This document shows, in pieces, positions 5,852 through 6,075 of a stretch of DNA of 6,075 nucleotides. Source of the stretch: an uncultured Sphingobium sp. Lineage in GTDB: Bacteria; Pseudomonadota; Alphaproteobacteria; Sphingomonadales; Sphingomonadaceae. Location of the stretch: the NCBI GenBank assembly GCA_913773715.1, contig CAJYHD010000596.1:1-6075 (forward strand), written 5' to 3'. A model generated the notes under the pieces. It was not told the origin of the DNA. It searched no databases and worked only from the letters and a program-made list of their open reading frames with translations. Each line of letters starts with the position of its first letter. The first letter of the stretch is position 1. A program made the translations under genes and the position numbers.

Positions 5852-6075
5852 ACATTTGAGGTGCTGAACTGGGAAGCTCGGCTCAACAGGTAACAGGTAG
5901 AGATTGATGAACGGTGTCGGACGATGAAGAAGTGCAAGCTAGCCTGAACCGACGCCGTTAGTTTGCGCTTCGCACTCCAATGCGGCCGTTTCGCTGCTCT
6001 CCCCCGGCAGGCAAACAGCCCCGCTCCGCAGGTTCGTGAACGAAGGGCAGCTTACGCCGCCCGACGGGCTCAAAG
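5852..6075. other. Right-edge region with no convincing gene
   Basis: No gene start with a good ribosome binding site is seen on the + strand; ATGs at 5908 and 5924 open only 6- and 7-codon frames. A 7-base unit AACAGGT occurs twice in tandem at 5885-5898. On the - strand a frame is open from the right edge for about 39 codons to a TAA near 5957-5959; its arginine/glycine-rich reading does not resemble a known protein. The stretch around 5955-6030, with GCGGCCGTTTCGCTGCTCTC-like composition, reminds me of degenerate intergenic repeats common in sphingomonads, but that is recollection rather than a demonstrated match. Confidence 0.4.

Noticed and set aside
1..6075. CRISPR array, tRNA, rRNA, transposase or terminal inverted repeats of an insertion sequence
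   Set aside because: No regularly spaced repeats, cloverleaf sequence or transposase-like translation was seen on either strand.

Overview
The window looks like a defence or signalling island on a GC-rich proteobacterial chromosome or mobile element. The codon use (heavy C/G at third positions), GTG/ATG starts and plain GGAGG-type ribosome binding sites fit an alphaproteobacterium such as a sphingomonad or rhizobial relative. That placement is inference; the window holds no rRNA, tRNA or housekeeping marker.

Layout: (1) At the left edge, running to 641, is the end (or all) of an unrecognised acidic-tailed protein on the + strand. (2) 803-1579 (+) encodes a 258-residue TIR-like protein with its own ribosome binding site. 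(3) 1674-2735 (-) encodes a 353-residue protein whose first ~140 residues read as a HET-like domain, best known from fungal heterokaryon incompatibility and distantly related to TIR. It converges on gene 2. (4) A 171-base divergent intergenic region (2736-2906) separates it from (5) a tight four-gene + strand operon at 2907-5851: a ThsB/DUF1863-type TIR protein, a 386-residue three-part protein with a central TIR domain, a stand-alone SLOG (Rossmann-like nucleotide-binding) protein, and a last, 206-residue TIR protein. Gaps inside the operon are 7 bases, 2 bases and a 1-base TGATG overlap. (6) The last 224 bases hold no convincing gene.

Taken together, about 5 kb holds four TIR-family proteins, one HET-like protein and one SLOG protein. 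All five TIR/HET proteins keep a W-x-x-x-E motif that ends in the candidate NAD-cleaving glutamate. In Thoeris systems a TIR protein (ThsB) makes a cyclic-ADP-ribose-type signal that is bound by the SLOG domain of ThsA, whose SIR2 domain then destroys NAD. Here a ThsB-like TIR and a SLOG protein share an operon, but there is no SIR2 or other obvious effector fused to the SLOG. A reasonable hypothesis is a multi-TIR, Thoeris-related anti-phage system in which one or more TIR proteins signal, the SLOG protein senses, and another TIR or the HET-like protein acts as the NAD-depleting effector. The assignment of roles is inference; the domain calls rest on motifs read by eye.
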